A DNA stretch of 64,000 nt from Eonycteris spelaea (Eukaryota; Chordata; Mammalia; Chiroptera; Pteropodidae): assembly GCA_003508835.1 (NCBI GenBank), contig PUFA01000084.1, positions 434,001 to 498,000 of the forward strand, given 5' to 3'. A program made the position numbers and the translations under genes. Below are positions 1 to 12,814 of the stretch, one piece after another. Below the pieces are notes generated by a model, which searched no databases, was not told where the DNA came from, and saw nothing but the letters and a program-made list of their open reading frames with translations. The first letter of the stretch is position 1. Each line of letters opens with the position of its first letter.

Positions 1-838
1 TCCCAGGAGACCCTGAACCAGCACGTCTGGTGGCCAGTTTCTAACCCAGCCAGAGCACCACTTGGGGCTGCATCTGAAGATGACACACCCAAAGAGCAGA
101 CTGAGCAAGCATCAAAGCGCTGCTAAAGTAAATTTTGCTACATAGAGTTAGCCCCTAAACGAAAGCTCCTCCCCTGAAGTCACCAGCCAGGCCTTACAAC
201 CAACCAGCCAGAGAATCAATCTCTCCCATCGACATGCAAACAGCAACCAATGCTCAACTACAATGGGAGGGCACACACAACCCATAAAAGAGACACACTG
301 GGAACATGCAGCTCAAGCAACAAGGGAAACTGCACAATTGGGCCATAGAAAACACATACTACATAAGGTCATTCTGCTAAGACTGGGAAACATAGCAGCC
401 CTACCTAACACATAGAAACAAGCACAAGGAGGCAGCCAAAATGGGGAGACAAAGAAACATGTTACAAATGTAACAGGACAAATCTCCAGAAAAAGTACTA
501 AACAAAATGGAGACAAGCAATCTACCAGACATAGAGTTCAAAACACTAGTTATAAGGATGCTCGATGATCTCAGTGAGAACTTTAACAAAAAGATAGAAA
601 CATAAAAATGGAGATAGAAAACATAAAAAAGAACCAGTCAGAAATAAAGGGTGTAATAACTAAAATAAAGAAAACATTAGAGAGAATCAACAGATTAGAT
701 GAAACAGAAAATTGGCGATTTAGAAAAAAGAAAAAAAGGTAGCACAAAACACCCAATCAGAATAACAACAACAAAACAAAAATTAGGATCATTTAAGGGG
801 TCTCTGGGACAACATCAGCATAACAACTTTTGGGTCAC
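1..838 (+). mobile_element. L1 fragment: 5' UTR end and start of ORF1, truncated both sides
   Basis: This collinear match to the L1 at 34.1-37.4 kb starts at the window edge (equivalent to about 35,100 there) and ends near 838. Shared landmarks are the stretch at 490-600 (gagacaagcaatctaccaga, also at 35,629) and the phrase ttaaggggtctct at 794 and 35,938. The ORF1 part has frameshifts and stops, so it is a dead copy. Sequence after 838 no longer follows the other copy, so the 3' part is missing. It lies in the STXBP5L intron in antisense orientation to the gene. No function is inferred. Confidence 0.8.
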
Positions 839-3800
839 AGGATGTATCAGAGGTTAAATAGGCTTTCTCTATCTCTCAATTTATTATCTCAAGGATCCTC
901 TGAAATAGACTATTCTACCAGTCATATTAGCACTGTCCTTTAGAAGAATCAGAAATTAAGATTAAAATATCTTTAACAATTGAAAGAAACTTTAAAAACC
1001 TCACTAAAAATAATTATCTAATGCTATACTGGGTAGAAAATATTCAGTCTTATTAGTATTGATGTTCATAAGGAACACGTCAAATGTATATATTTTCAAA
1101 TAAGTAGAGATAAGAAAAATATTGTACAGAGGAGTGTTCCATAGCAGGAGTGCCCCACCCCCACCAGTATGCACTTTTCACATCATGTTATCAATGTCTT
1201 GGCATTTACTATAGGAGATCTGCTTTTAGAAATTGTTTTAACTCAATGTCAGCACAGAAGCTAAAATTGAAGGTGGCACTGGTCAGCTTAGGGTAGTGAT
1301 TGTGGGTTTAGCAAGAGCACTAACAACTAAAAATCACCCAAATATTACTTTGCAAATTACCATATTATGCACCATAGTGCTTCCTCATCATATAGGGCTC
1401 CATATTGTAACCAAGGCATCATTCATCCAAAAAATATCCGCTCATATTCCCTCATCACTTCTTTAGCATCCCCTTTATCATAAAAACAATGAGTCATCAT
1501 TCCAAAAAAACACAAAAGTTAAAATTTACATCGAGAGTTTAAAAACACCTATGTTCCCCTAAAAACAACTTTTGGTTTCCCAATTCCTCACCCAAAGCCC
1601 TTATTGATTGACTGGGTTTACCCATAATGTTCTCTTACTATTCCTAGCTCATAAAAAGCAATGGAGTTCATTCACCAAACCTTCATGGAATCTTAAGTTC
1701 TATGTCTTACATTTTTTTACTTCTTTTGTTAAGAAGACTAAGAGAAGAATGCTATCAGTTTTCCTTTTGGAACCAATTCCAAGTATAAAAAACAAATAAT
1801 AATTAAGTTGTTTTCAAAGAAATTATCAGTTGTTAATTTACAATGAAAGGTAAGATAGGAAGCAAAGAAAGGAAAATTAAACTGATTTATCTTTACATAG
1901 CAAACCCAGCAAAAATAACTTTCAACTTATTTTCCTCTTCTCACTTCAAACATCTCAAAAGGCATTTTAAATGCCATTTACCTAAACCAACCACTAAAAG
2001 CAAATGACATACTTGTTACAAGCTGTCAAAAACCAAGTGTCTAGTTAAAATGTCCAAATCAAAATTTTTTCCTGTGAAATCTGATATCTTCTACTCTACA
2101 CAATGACATATTATATGTATAGAGTAGACATTTTATCCAAATGATGAAGTACCCCGTCACACCATCTTATAATTTTAAATTTAAAAAAGGAATTCTTTAT
2201 ACTTTCAACAGAATGTTGAAAAACATGTCACAGTTTTGTATTTGTAAAAATTAAAATAAAAGTTATTTCAAAATAAAATTGCTGAATATTAAAAAAAAAG
2301 GCATAATTAAAGAATAGTTTTATTGACCAGCTTGTTAAAGGCAAAGAGAGATATGAAAGCATTATTTGCATAGAAGTGGCATTCAAAATAACATTAACAA
2401 AAGGACATTGATAGGGTATGAGAATATATGTGTTATATTGAATTAAACAATATAAGGTATTTATTAAAATAGAGTTCTAGCTCTATCTCTAGTTTAAGAA
2501 TATGGAATGGGTTATTTTTCTTTACAAAAACCTGACAACAATATAACAACAGTTAACATTCTCTAACCTAAATATCTTTCAGCTTGATTTCTGCATTTGT
2601 AAAAATTACACATTTAATTTGATTATCACTATATTCTCTTCCAGGTCTTAAATCTTTTGATGATGTCAAATTATTTCCAAATAATTCAACAGTTTCCCCA
2701 AGATTTGGAAGTCTTCAACCCAGTAACATAAGCCAGGTAGTCCTGAATTCAATTCAATAAGGTATTGTAAAAAGAAGTTACTTAATGGGGAAAGATATAC
2801 TAAATCATTATTTGCCAAAGTATAGTCTTTGGAGTAGTAGTTCTGTAGGATATTAAGTAGTGTTATATAAAAAAGGTCATATAACCACCGACTTAAATCA
2901 TATAAGTTTGAAAATTGGTCAGGAAATTTGACATTGGTCACATAAGCTTGGAAAATTCTCAGTTAAACATAGGTAAATGGCTTTCTGTGACACCAGACTA
3001 CATATATCTTTTATCATATAAAAAGATTTAAATTTCCAAGAGAAAAAAATACATTTTATCAATAAGTTTACCATATTATTGACCAATCCAAAAGATATTT
3101 TAGTCTCTATGTTATGATGCCTCAGGCTGGTCTTGAAGTTTTGCTACTCAAAACATTAGAAAAGAAAATGGAACATATAGAGTTTAAGAAGAAGACTATA
3201 ATGAGACATTTTTAACCATCCAATTTTTTATTCATGTATTAGGACTACAGAAAAATATTCTTAGATATAAAAGCTCAGAAAGTGTAGCACATAATAACAT
3301 TTATAAAATGAGTGGGGAAATCTTGATATAAAAAGATTAATAATATACACTGAAACCAGTAAATATAGAGATAAATTTTAGTAGTTATTCATTTAAATTA
3401 AAATATTTAAATCTATTTTACCTTAAATAAACTAGCTGTAAAATAATATGAAAGTCAAGGATAGTTTCTAAATTGAAAATAGCTCATAATATTAATAGTA
3501 TTGTGACACTACACCTTAGGACTATAGCTATTAAAGGCTTATATAGGAATATAGTGTATGGTGAAAGTATGCTAAGCATCACATCTCAACATGAAGTAAA
3601 AAAGTAGGCAAAATCAGACCCCCAATTCCATTTATTTATTTCACACTTAACTTTGACAATTAAAGATGTAGGAATTAAAAAGTGATTTTGAAAAGTCTAA
3701 AAGTAATCACTAACTAAATACACACACATGAAACTCTGTTGTGTCTATGCGTGTATATTCTCTCTGTGTATGTGAATAAGACAAAGAAGATACAGTCTAC

Positions 3801-3850
3801 ATAGCAAAAAATCAAAAGAAAAGACAAAAAGCATTAAAATGAACGCCACA
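839..3850. other. Unassigned AT-rich intronic sequence
   Basis: About 3 kb of STXBP5L intron with no exon-like ORF, no RNA gene and no repeat family I can name. Short ORFs here (for example 2,666-2,941 minus) have the composition of random AT-rich sequence and no recognisable domain. Very old repeat pieces may be present below what can be seen by eye. Confidence 0.5.
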
Positions 3851-4140
3851 AAATTCATTAAAAGGAATGCCACATATTGTATGATTCCATTTATATTAAA
3901 TGTCCAGAATAGATAAATCTATAGAGACAGAAAGTAGATTACTAGTTTCCTAAGGTAAAAGGCTGAGATAAAAAGATTGGAGAGTGATAGCTATCTTTTA
4001 GGATATGATGTGTTCTACAATTGATTATGGTGATGGATGCTCAACTCTGTGAATATACTAAAAGCAACTGAAATTGAAATTTTAAATAGGTGAAATCTGT
4101 ATTTATGAATTATACCTCAATAAAGCTATTAAAAATAAAA
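3850..4140 (+). mobile_element. Old L1 (L1M-type) 3' end
   Basis: The segment follows the common end of mammalian-wide L1M elements: ttccatttatattaaatgtc near 3,887, a run resembling agagacagaaagtagatta near 3,924, gattatggtgatggatgc near 4,023, and the terminal cctcaataaagctattaaaa near 4,115-4,134 followed by an A-rich tail. It is non-coding. Divergence indicates an ancient insertion. Confidence 0.7.
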
Positions 4141-4199
4141 TTCAAAAACTAAGAAAAGAATGTGTTAGTTATAATAATAAATATAAATGAGACAAGTTT

Positions 4200-4600
4200 C
4201 AACACTGAAATACTAATTTAAAATATCCACCTATGTTGACTAAGCAATTCCATTTCTAAGAATGTATATATAGGGAAGGTATGCTTATAGGAGTTTTTAC
4301 AGCACGTAATAACAACTGACTCTAAAATTTTAGGTGTCCATCTATAAGGGACTGGTAGAATAAATTATGGCACACCCATACAATTGAATAATATGCAACT
4401 CTGAAAAAATAGAGCTGTATGGAATGGCAGATAAAATATATTGTTAGGTTTAAAAAAAGTGCAAAAGTATGTATAATATGCTGTCACTTGTATGATAGGA
4501 TGAAAATATATTTGCATGTATATGCAAAAAATATCTCTGGAAGAATACACAAAAGACTGACAACATTGGTCACCTCCAGGGAGAGAAATTGTTAGACATT
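4200..4600 (+). mobile_element. Old L1 3' UTR fragment, second subfamily
   Basis: The text 'ggtgtccatctataa...taaattatggcacaccca' near 4,332-4,380, the poorly conserved stretch to 4,500, and 'tatctctggaagaatacaca' at 4,532 followed by 'ggtcacctcc' follow the 3' UTR of old L1 subfamilies. It lies directly behind another L1 3' end, so two independent old insertions abut here. Confidence 0.6.
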
Positions 4601-4659
4601 TTACCTAAGCATTTGTTAACAAGAGAAAGACACTCTACTTGCCTTAAAAAAAATCTAGA

Positions 4660-7125
4660 GTAACATCAGCATCATGGAAGAGTGAGAAGACACCTTAAAT
4701 CTACAACTAATCAGACATCTATAATCCAACAAAGTTTTCCTCTGCTCAACACACTAGCACAGCTGAGAAATCTATACATCGCTATATCCAAAGTGGGTGT
4801 ATTGGAATGTATAAGGGAGGCAGGATGACAGATTGTTGGGAGACAAAGACAGTGCCTATAGACACAGTTTACCAAACACTGTAGTTGAGCCTGTGGCCCA
4901 AATAACCCAGTAGCAGTGGACAAGTTGGGAGCAGCCCCCACACTATAGCCAGATGGAGTGTAAGAGGAGCAGAAGCAACACTGGCACCTCAGATTCCAGT
5001 TCCCTCCTCCAATTGCTTGTGGTGGAGCCTGGTAGCAGCACCTAAGATGTGTCCGTAGCACAGTAGTGCCAGCAGCCATAGGGAACTAGAAAGTGTTATG
5101 GTGTGCTCATAAACTTTTCTTCTTCCCATCCACCACACACCTCCACCACAGTGATGGTGCCCTGAGATGAAGGAAACCAAGGTGACCTGGACACAGCAGG
5201 GACACCCAGCACAATCACCCTGGCAGTGATTCTCATGACCGTGGTGATGCCCGCCCCCACCATGACCCCAGAGGCACAAGTAGTGCAGGTAAGAGAAAAC
5301 AAAACCTTTCACTATAGCACCATCTACTCTAAAAGAGAAAAAACGATCTAATTTTCAATTAGCTGAATTATTAAAATCAAAACAATAACTAAAAAAGAAA
5401 GGAATTCACTACTTCAAATGTACATTCAGAGGCTCAACCATCAAGCACCATGAACAATCAAGGTAACATAGTAAAATGGAAAGAAATGACAATTCTCCAG
5501 AAACCAAATCCAAAGTCATGGGAGATTTTGTTCTAAATGACAGAATTCAAAATAGCATTCATGAAGAAACAATGAAATACAATAAAACTCAGAAAGATAG
5601 TTTGATGAACTCAGGAATAAAATTAATGAACAGAAGAGATACTTTACCGAAGAGATTGAAACTACAAAAAAAAGAATCAAACACATCTGGAGCTGAAGAA
5701 CTTAAAAAATGAATGAGGAATGAATTAGAAAGCACTGGAAATAGAGAAGACCATATAAAGACAGAATTAGCAACCTTGAAGATGGAAATCTAGAAATGAT
5801 TCAGGTAGAAGAGAAAGAACTAAGATGTTTAAAAGTGAACGAATTCTACAACCATCTGAGTCCATTAGAAAGGGCCATATAAGTATGATGGGTATCCCAG
5901 AGGAAAAGAGAGAGAAAGGAACAGAGAGCTTATTCCAAAAAATAATTAATGAGATCATCCCAAACCTAGGGAAAGAACTAAACTTTCAAGGACGAGAAGC
6001 TAACAGAAGCAGAAGGAAGTTATCACAAAAAGATTTGCATAACAAGATATGTTGAAAGAAGCTCTTCTACCTGAAACAAGACAAAAGTTTACAAATTTTG
6101 AGTATGGTGACAAACAGATGGACAGAACAGAAAATTGCAACTCTACTTCAGAATATGCTGTTAAACTCTTAATTATAACATAAAGGTTAAAGTAAGAAAA
6201 AGCATTAAAAATAACTATAAGTACTGCAATTTAGTACCTATAATGGAGAAAAACATAAGAGAAAACCACCAAACTAAAATAGCAAACAGAAACACAAGGG
6301 GAAAGAAGCAATGGAGATATAGAACAACCAGAAAACAAAAAATAAATGGTTGTAGTAAGTCCTCATGTAGCAATAATCACCCTAAATGTTAATAAATTGA
6401 ATTCATCAATCAAGAGGCACAGAGTAGTTGGATGGATTAAAAAAAAAAAAGACTAAAATTATATGCTGCCTTCAGGAGACCCATCTCAATTCCAAAGACA
6501 ACATAGGCTTAAAGTGAAGGGTGGAATCCAGAGAAAATAGTATCCAGAGAAAAGCAGGTGTAGCCATACTTATATCAAAGTATATTTCAAGACAATAAAG
6601 TTAAGAGACAAAGATAGACATTTTATAATGACAATCCATCAAAAATACATAACATTTATTAATATATGGGCACCCAACCTAGGAGTACCAAAATATATAA
6701 AGCAATTATTAACATTCCTAAAAAAAAGAAATAGAACACAATAATAGTGGTAGACTTTAGCATGCTACTTACACCAATGGATAAATCATCTAGACAGAAA
6801 GTCAACAAGGAAACATCAGTCTTAAATGACTAATTAGACCAGATTAACTAAATAGATATTTATACAACTTTCCATCCCAAAAAGACAATACACATTCTCC
6901 TCAAGTGTGCATGAAATAATATCAAGGATAGACCAAATGCAGGACATAAAACAAGTCTCAGTATATTTAAGCAGATGGAAATCACATCAAACATCTTTTC
7001 TGACCACAACAGTATGAAACTGGAAACCAACTACATGTAGAAAGCTGGAAAAAATCACAGATATGTGGAAATTTAACAACATGCTACAGAATGACTATTG
7101 GATCAATGAAGAAATAAAAGGTGGA
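4660..7125 (+). mobile_element. Old L1: 5' UTR, ORF1 remnant and 5' part of ORF2 (endonuclease)
   Basis: The 5' part (4,660-5,450) is a GC-richer leader typical of L1 5' UTRs. At 5,476-6,055 two stretches in the + direction are open and rich in Lys/Glu, as in L1 ORF1 (RNA-binding chaperone), but a stop and frame change separate them. From about 6,360 the sequence follows the ORF2 endonuclease region: 'accctaaatgttaataaattg', 'ctgccttcaggagacccatct' and 'catgaaataatatcaaggatagaccaa' are L1 landmarks. The copy stops near 7,125, before the reverse transcriptase. Many stops: non-functional. An A-run at 6,440-6,451 lies inside it. Confidence 0.75.
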
Positions 7126-7330
7126 GAAGGGAAATACCAACTGTAGCCTTCCTGACTCCCCTAAGGGATAAAATTGGAACAAAACTGAGAAGCACTTGTG
7201 AAAGTCACAGCCCAAGGGCACGAGCTCTCTAAAAGATTGAGTGCTGATCACAGAAGTATAATTAATACTTCCTCTCCCCAACACACTACCACCACATCAA
7301 TAGGGAACCACTATAACAAGGAAAATCACT
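7126..7330. other. Short unassigned segment between two L1 pieces
   Basis: This is not recognisably L1 and has no coding signature. It could be the leader of the L1 piece that follows. Confidence 0.4.
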
Positions 7331-8122
7331 GCACATCTCAGGGTTATTTAAACAAGAGTCTCTAGGGAAACACAAAGACAACAAAAGAGACAAAAAAAAA
7401 AGGATACCATAGAAAATTTTAGCCTCTGGCAAATATAGCTACAGCAAACATAAAGTATAGGCTAGCCTATAGCCAGATAAAACATAAAAAGCCACAATAA
7501 ATGCCTATTTACCTATGTACTTCATGTCTGTTCCTCAACAAAAAAATTACAAGACATACTGAAAGACAAAAAACATAATTTGAAGAGACATACAAGCATC
7601 AGCACCAGCTTCAGATATGGCAGAGATATTGGAACTACCAACAAAGGAATTTAAAATAGCTTCTACAATTAATATGTCAAGGGCTCTAATGAAAAAAGTG
7701 GATAATAAGCACTAACAAGTAACATAAGCAGAAAATGAAATTCTAAGAATTGAAAAGAAATGCTAGAAATCAAAAACACAGTAACAGAAGGAAAGAATAG
7801 TTTTGATAGGCTTAACAATAAACTGGACACAGCTGAGTAAGAATGAATACGCTTGAAGAAAAGTCTATAGAAACTTTCCAAACTGAAACATAAAGAGAAA
7901 AAAAATTAAAATTAAAATTAAAATATGAAGAGAAAAAAAACAGATCAGAAGAGACTATCTAAGAACTGTGGAACAATGACGAAATGTATAACACATGTCA
8001 TAGAGATATCAGAAAGAGAAGGAAAAAGAAACAAAAGAAATAATGACTGAAATTTCCCAAAATTTATGATAGACACCAAATTACAGTTCCAGGAAACTCT
8101 GAGAACACCAACCAGGACGGAC

Positions 8123-8188
<66 letters not shown>

Positions 8189-8600
8189 GTGTACCTAGGC
8201 ATTTCATACTGAAAATGCAGAAAATCCAAGACCAGGAGAAAATTTTGAAAGCCAGAGAAACAAAACCTTACCTAAAGAGGATAAAAGATAAGAATTACAT
8301 TTGGCTTCTCTTCAGAAACCATGCAAGCAATAAGAGAGTGGGGTGAAATATTTTAAATGTTTGAAGAAAAAAACTACCAGCCTAGAATTCTGTATGCAGT
8401 AAAGTTATTCAAAGGTGAAGAAAAAAAGATTTCCTAAACAAACAAAAATTGAAGGAATTTGTCAACAGCAGATCTGCCTTGCAAGAAATAGTAAATTGTT
8501 CAGAAAGAAGGAAAATGATATATGTCAGAAACTTTAATCTACGTAAAGAAAAATAGTGTGTTAGAGAAGGGACATATACAAGTAAAACAAAATCTTTTAT
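7330..8600 (+). mobile_element. Old L1/HAL1-type fragment covering an ORF1 remnant
   Basis: Landmarks of the old L1/HAL1 ORF1 segment occur in order: 'tggcagagatattggaacta' near 7,617, 'gaatttaaaatagcttctac' near 7,647, 'ttgaagaaaaaaactaccag' near 8,361 followed by 'cctagaattctgtatgcag', and 'ctgccttgcaagaaatagta' near 8,474. The reading frame is broken throughout. A (CA)n microsatellite (8,125-8,186) has grown inside it. The piece ends near 8,600, and ORF2 sequence of the same general age resumes near 9,115. Confidence 0.7.
8125..8186. repeat. (AC)31 microsatellite
   Basis: An uninterrupted AC run of 62 bases, preceded by a short ggac tract (8,115-8,124). It produces a spurious minus-strand ORF with alternating Cys-Val, which is not a gene. 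It is likely polymorphic. Confidence 0.97.
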
Positions 8601-9114
8601 TTTTCTTGTTCCTAACCCCACTTACTCTTTCCCCTGAGAATACTCACTGGTGGCACCTATGGCTGCAGCATTTACCCCAAGAAAACTCACAGATTACAGT
8701 CCTAACCTTACCCCCAAGGTTTGTCACGAAATATCTTGCTTTCATTATTATTTTCTCATCGCTCTAGTATAGCCAGTCTTTAGAAACAAATGACATCATT
8801 CTATTTATAGCATTCTGTTTTTAGTAGTGGTATTTCCGTTTTAAAAATATAGTAATTCTCAATCGCTGAGAATGTCAAATCTTAGATGTTCCTCTTTGTG
8901 TTGTTCATGCTTTCGAATTTACCACATAAAAAAATATTAAATATTAATCATCATATACATTTCTGTTACATTAGGATTAGAAATAAGTTATATTTAGAAA
9001 TAACTCCAAGAACAGTTTTTATATATTATAATCACATTGAAACCAGTCAGATTCACTTCACCCTCAAAGTGTGTTTATATAAAATTAAATTAACGTTAGC
9101 AGTGATTTGAACTT
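8600..9114. other. Unassigned intronic segment between L1 pieces
   Basis: About 500 bases without a recognisable repeat or exon, between an old L1 ORF1 remnant and an old L1 ORF2 remnant. It may be an unidentified insertion that split one L1. I see no terminal repeats or target duplication that would prove this. Confidence 0.4.
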
Positions 9115-10065
9115 TTTTCCTAAAAGGAAAATGGGTTAATTGATCTAACAGATCATAGTATGTTCAAAATAATAACGGTGGCATTGTATTTGGTGATTAT
9201 AACCCATAGGTAAGTGAAATGAATAACAATGTTATAAGGGACAAGAGAGAGGAATTTGAGATACTCTATTAAAAGAAATGTGAATAGATGAATCCACTAT
9301 TGTGGTTGGAGGCTTCCACACCCCTCAGTAATTGACAGATGCCAAAAATCAGTAAAAACATACCTGAACTAAACAATACTATCAATCAAATAAATCTAAT
9401 TGACGTTTTTAGAATACATCATCCAATAATAGCAGAATATTCATTCTTTTTTAATTAAATGTATTGAGCTGACATTGGTTAATAAAATTACATAGATTTC
9501 AAGTGTACAATTCAGTAATGCATCATATATATATGACATTGTGTGTTTATCACCCAAAGTTAAATTTCCTTCTGTCACTACATATCTGACCCCTTTTACC
9601 CTTATCAAAACTCACATCGATCATTAGAGATAAACCATGTTCTGGACCACAAAATACATCATCTTAACAAATTTAAAAGAATTAAAATCATATAAAATAA
9701 AACCTAAATGAAATTAAACCAGAAATCAATAAAAGAAAAATAGATGGAAAACACAAAAGTACTTGGAGATTGAACAATACATTTCTAAATAATTCATTCA
9801 TTGCAGAAAGCTTAAGAAAAATTAAAAATTTATTGAAAAAAAAATTTAATGCTAAAAAGACAACTTGGTACCAAAAATTATTTTTAAATTAGGAACAGAG
9901 ACAGAATATAATTTGGCAAAAACAACTGAGATAACAAAGAGAACGACTGAACAAAGTGAAATATCTAGGGAAAGAAATAAATCATGAAGAAAAGAACAGC
10001 AGCTCATTACTACTAACCTGGGCAGAGGGAATAAGAGAGACAGAAAATCTCAAATTTTTTTTGTA
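9115..10065 (+). mobile_element. Old L1 fragment: inter-ORF region and ORF2 endonuclease part
   Basis: From 9,238 the sequence follows the old L1 ORF2 endonuclease region: 'ggaggcttccacacccctca', 'aaacaatactatcaatcaaa' and 'cagaatattcattctttt', then after an interruption 'aaccatgttctggaccacaaa' and 'gaaatcaataaaagaaaaatag'. The frame is destroyed by stops. A younger L1 3' end lies inside it in the opposite direction (9,450-9,625). Confidence 0.7.
9450..9625 (-). mobile_element. L1 3' end nested in older L1, antisense
   Basis: Read on the + strand, 'ctgacattggttaataaaat' with 'catagatttcaagtgtacaa' is the reverse complement of the 3' end also seen in sense at 15,120-15,290 and in antisense at 43,590. 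This 3' end type is one I associate with bats. The older L1 reading breaks off just before and resumes just after, so this is a nested insertion. A target-site duplication is not evident. Confidence 0.75.
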
Positions 10066-12055
10066 GTGTGAAGTTACAAGAAGAAAGTGGTTTGATGGTT
10101 TCAGCAAACTACTATCATTCCTTTAAAAGTAATTTTTTCACTGGATTAAGAGGATTAAGAAAATCCTTATTTAGTATTTAGTTAGCTTTGCCGGTGGTCC
10201 TCTAGGGTTCTTTCATCTTGGTTCCTCAAGATCAACCTGAGTATCTGGATTCTTGTCAAATATTATGGTTTCTCCTGCATCACTTTTGCCTCTACTCCTG
10301 CAGGTTCTGTAGTTTTCATCTTGAATCTTAATCTCTGCCTATATTTGATCTCACTAAAGTAAGCAAATACATTTAGATAAATTGCCTTCTGTGACTATGC
10401 CCTATGTGCCCTGTGCCTGAATCTTCACCAGACTCAGTTAAGTTTCTTGGTATGACTCATTCAGCATCCTGGCCACACAAACAATACCAAATGATGCTCT
10501 CCTCAAAATATATATATTTGCTAAGGATAGTGTTTTATTTCACATATTTTCCTATTTATCAAATATCTGTTTGTCAGTGTAGGAGTGACTAAAAATGAGA
10601 AGTTAGAAAATAGAAGTGAGACTACTCTGGCACTGTAAAATATTTGCAGAGATACAGGCCAGATAATTACTCTTCTGGAACTCAGTTAAAATAACTGGTG
10701 TAGCTGATGTCACACAGCTCAGGTGAAAAATTAAAGTATTATAGGTAGCTCACCTCAATTCAGACTATTACATATGCAAGAGCTTCCTATAGGATTTTAA
10801 AAATTAGTTTTATTTTTACAAAATAGTTTATTTTGTAATATTAATTTTATTTCTGCAGCAAATAAAATTTTGTATTTACCTAGCTATTCAAAAATACTAA
10901 ATTGATTCCTGGGTTGAATTCTCAGAAAAACAAGAATTACCTCAAAACTTCTTTTTATCTCCTAGAGTTAAAAAGCTTCTATTTGCCTGCCAAGAAATAC
11001 TATGTGGAGGAATAAAATATATTGTCTCAAAATAGAGAAAAGAAAAATGTAAATTGTGAATAAATGGAGAAATTTTACAAATTAAAAGAGCTGAAAAAAT
11101 TGTTATACTGAGTATAGTTGTTTTCAAGTATACTATTTCTAGTATATAATTTTACCAAACAATAGCTATTGTGTATTATGTTCTATATAATTATATAACG
11201 ATTTTAAATCATTTTGAATTAATAATTATGTAACAAATTCAAATTATATAACAAATTCAAATCAACCAATATGAATTCTTGGCTGTTGATCAACAAGAAA
11301 AATTTCTCTTATCTAGATACTGAAGTGAGACTGCTTAGCAACATATTATAGCAACTTTAGCTTCAAAAGCTACTTTAGAAGTAATAAATTGCTAAAAGAG
11401 AAAAACAAGCAGCCTCTAACAGCTATCAGTTGGAGCTTGCCTGGCACTAATAGCTAGGCTACCGTGTTCACCTGTGAAACATGAACAGTTTCATAGAAAA
11501 TCATCAAACAAGGCCTCTCTATGACCTTGATGAAGCAAGATGAAAACAAAACCACTACAAGATCATGTCTGGGTACAGATACATGTAAGAACCTTGCACA
11601 AACCACACTAATGATTAAAACGTTCTCCTCATCCAATGATCACAACTGTGCCTTCTTTAGTAATTAGGGTTTAGGCTATGCAATTCCCCTAGCTTCTTAG
11701 ATAAAAGTCCTTAGGATACATAATGACAGAATTGTCCCCCATTTTCTGATAACGCTCAGTTATGCTTCTTTGAACTTTCCTAAAATCAGCTAACACAATC
11801 TCAAACTCTATAACAAGCCTTAATCCTGTAACAAGCCCTTTCTAACACCCTCTTACTGAGATGTCTCATGATTCCCTTTGGTGTGCAATCTCCCTGGTTG
11901 TGATAAGCCCAACTTTGTTTGACTATAGGTATGCAGTCTATGTTTGATGAGCATAGACATTTCGTTTCCTTTCAGATAGTCCAAAACCCAGTCTACACAG
12001 TATTTTGACCAGTCTTTTTAGCTGGAAAATTAAGTTAGTATGATATTAACATAAG
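10066..12055. other. Unassigned intronic sequence, possible degraded LTR
   Basis: About 2 kb of intron without exon-like features. The part at roughly 11,540-11,960 has LTR-like texture (multiple short 'aacaagcc' motifs, 'ataaaagtcc', C-rich segments) but I cannot name a family or find TG...CA ends. The rest is AT-rich unique sequence. Confidence 0.35.
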
Positions 12056-12059
12056 AACA

Positions 12060-12420
12060 GGCAGAGAGATGGAAGGACATTGTTATCTCAGATACAAATC
12101 CTAGTACATTTCAAAAGTTAATATATAAACAAAGGAGCATCACAATCAGTAGAAAAATAATAAATTGTATGAGAAAATGGATTGGCTATTGGAAAGGAAA
12201 AATCATTTTAGAAACACACTGTACACCAAAACAAATTCTGTTTGAACAACAAATTAAAATATAAAAGATCAAAGCACCAAAAAAAGAAAATAGAAATGAA
12301 TATTTAATCAAAACTGAATTTTAAAGGCATTTCATTGCTTAGGAGATAAAAAGGAAGGATCAAAGATTGAACTATACAAAAAAATATAACTGTCACTATA
12401 AATAAAATCTTTTATAAACA
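12060..12420 (+). mobile_element. L1 ORF2 C-terminal fragment
   Basis: 'aaatggattggctattggaaa' followed by 'acactgtacaccaaaacaaattc' and an A-rich stretch corresponds to the well-known segment of L1 ORF2 downstream of the reverse transcriptase. It is short, diverged and non-coding now. Confidence 0.55.
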
Positions 12421-12814
12421 TCATTATTTTGACAATTAAGTAAAAACAAAAACCCAATTTTGTCTTATGAGGGAAAAAACTCAATTCAAAAGCTTAAAAT
12501 TGGGCTTCTATTTGAAACTTTTAATGAATATAGTCAAAGTTATTGTTACTAAAGTAATATGTAAATGATTTATAGAATTCTAATGTGGGAAACCACTAAA
12601 TCATCTTGTCATTAAAAGTAAACTATGGAACTTAGCTCTATGGTTTTTTTACACACATATCTTCAAGTAAAGGCAGAAGGGGCTTTAGAGAAACATACTA
12701 AACTTCAAGAAGTAGGAATTAGGTTTAATCACTAGTAATAATCCTACAGATAAATTTGCAAATTATGGATGATTTCAAATAAAATGAAATATACACAAAG
12801 TGTAACAGCACTGC

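Noticed and set aside
4711..5312. Cys/His-rich minus-strand ORFs of 122 and 107 residues
   Set aside because: They are antisense to an L1 5' UTR and overlap each other in different frames. No metal-binding motif spacing.
7945..8229. ORF with alternating Cys-Val (minus strand)
   Set aside because: Direct translation of the (AC)31 microsatellite inside an L1 remnant.
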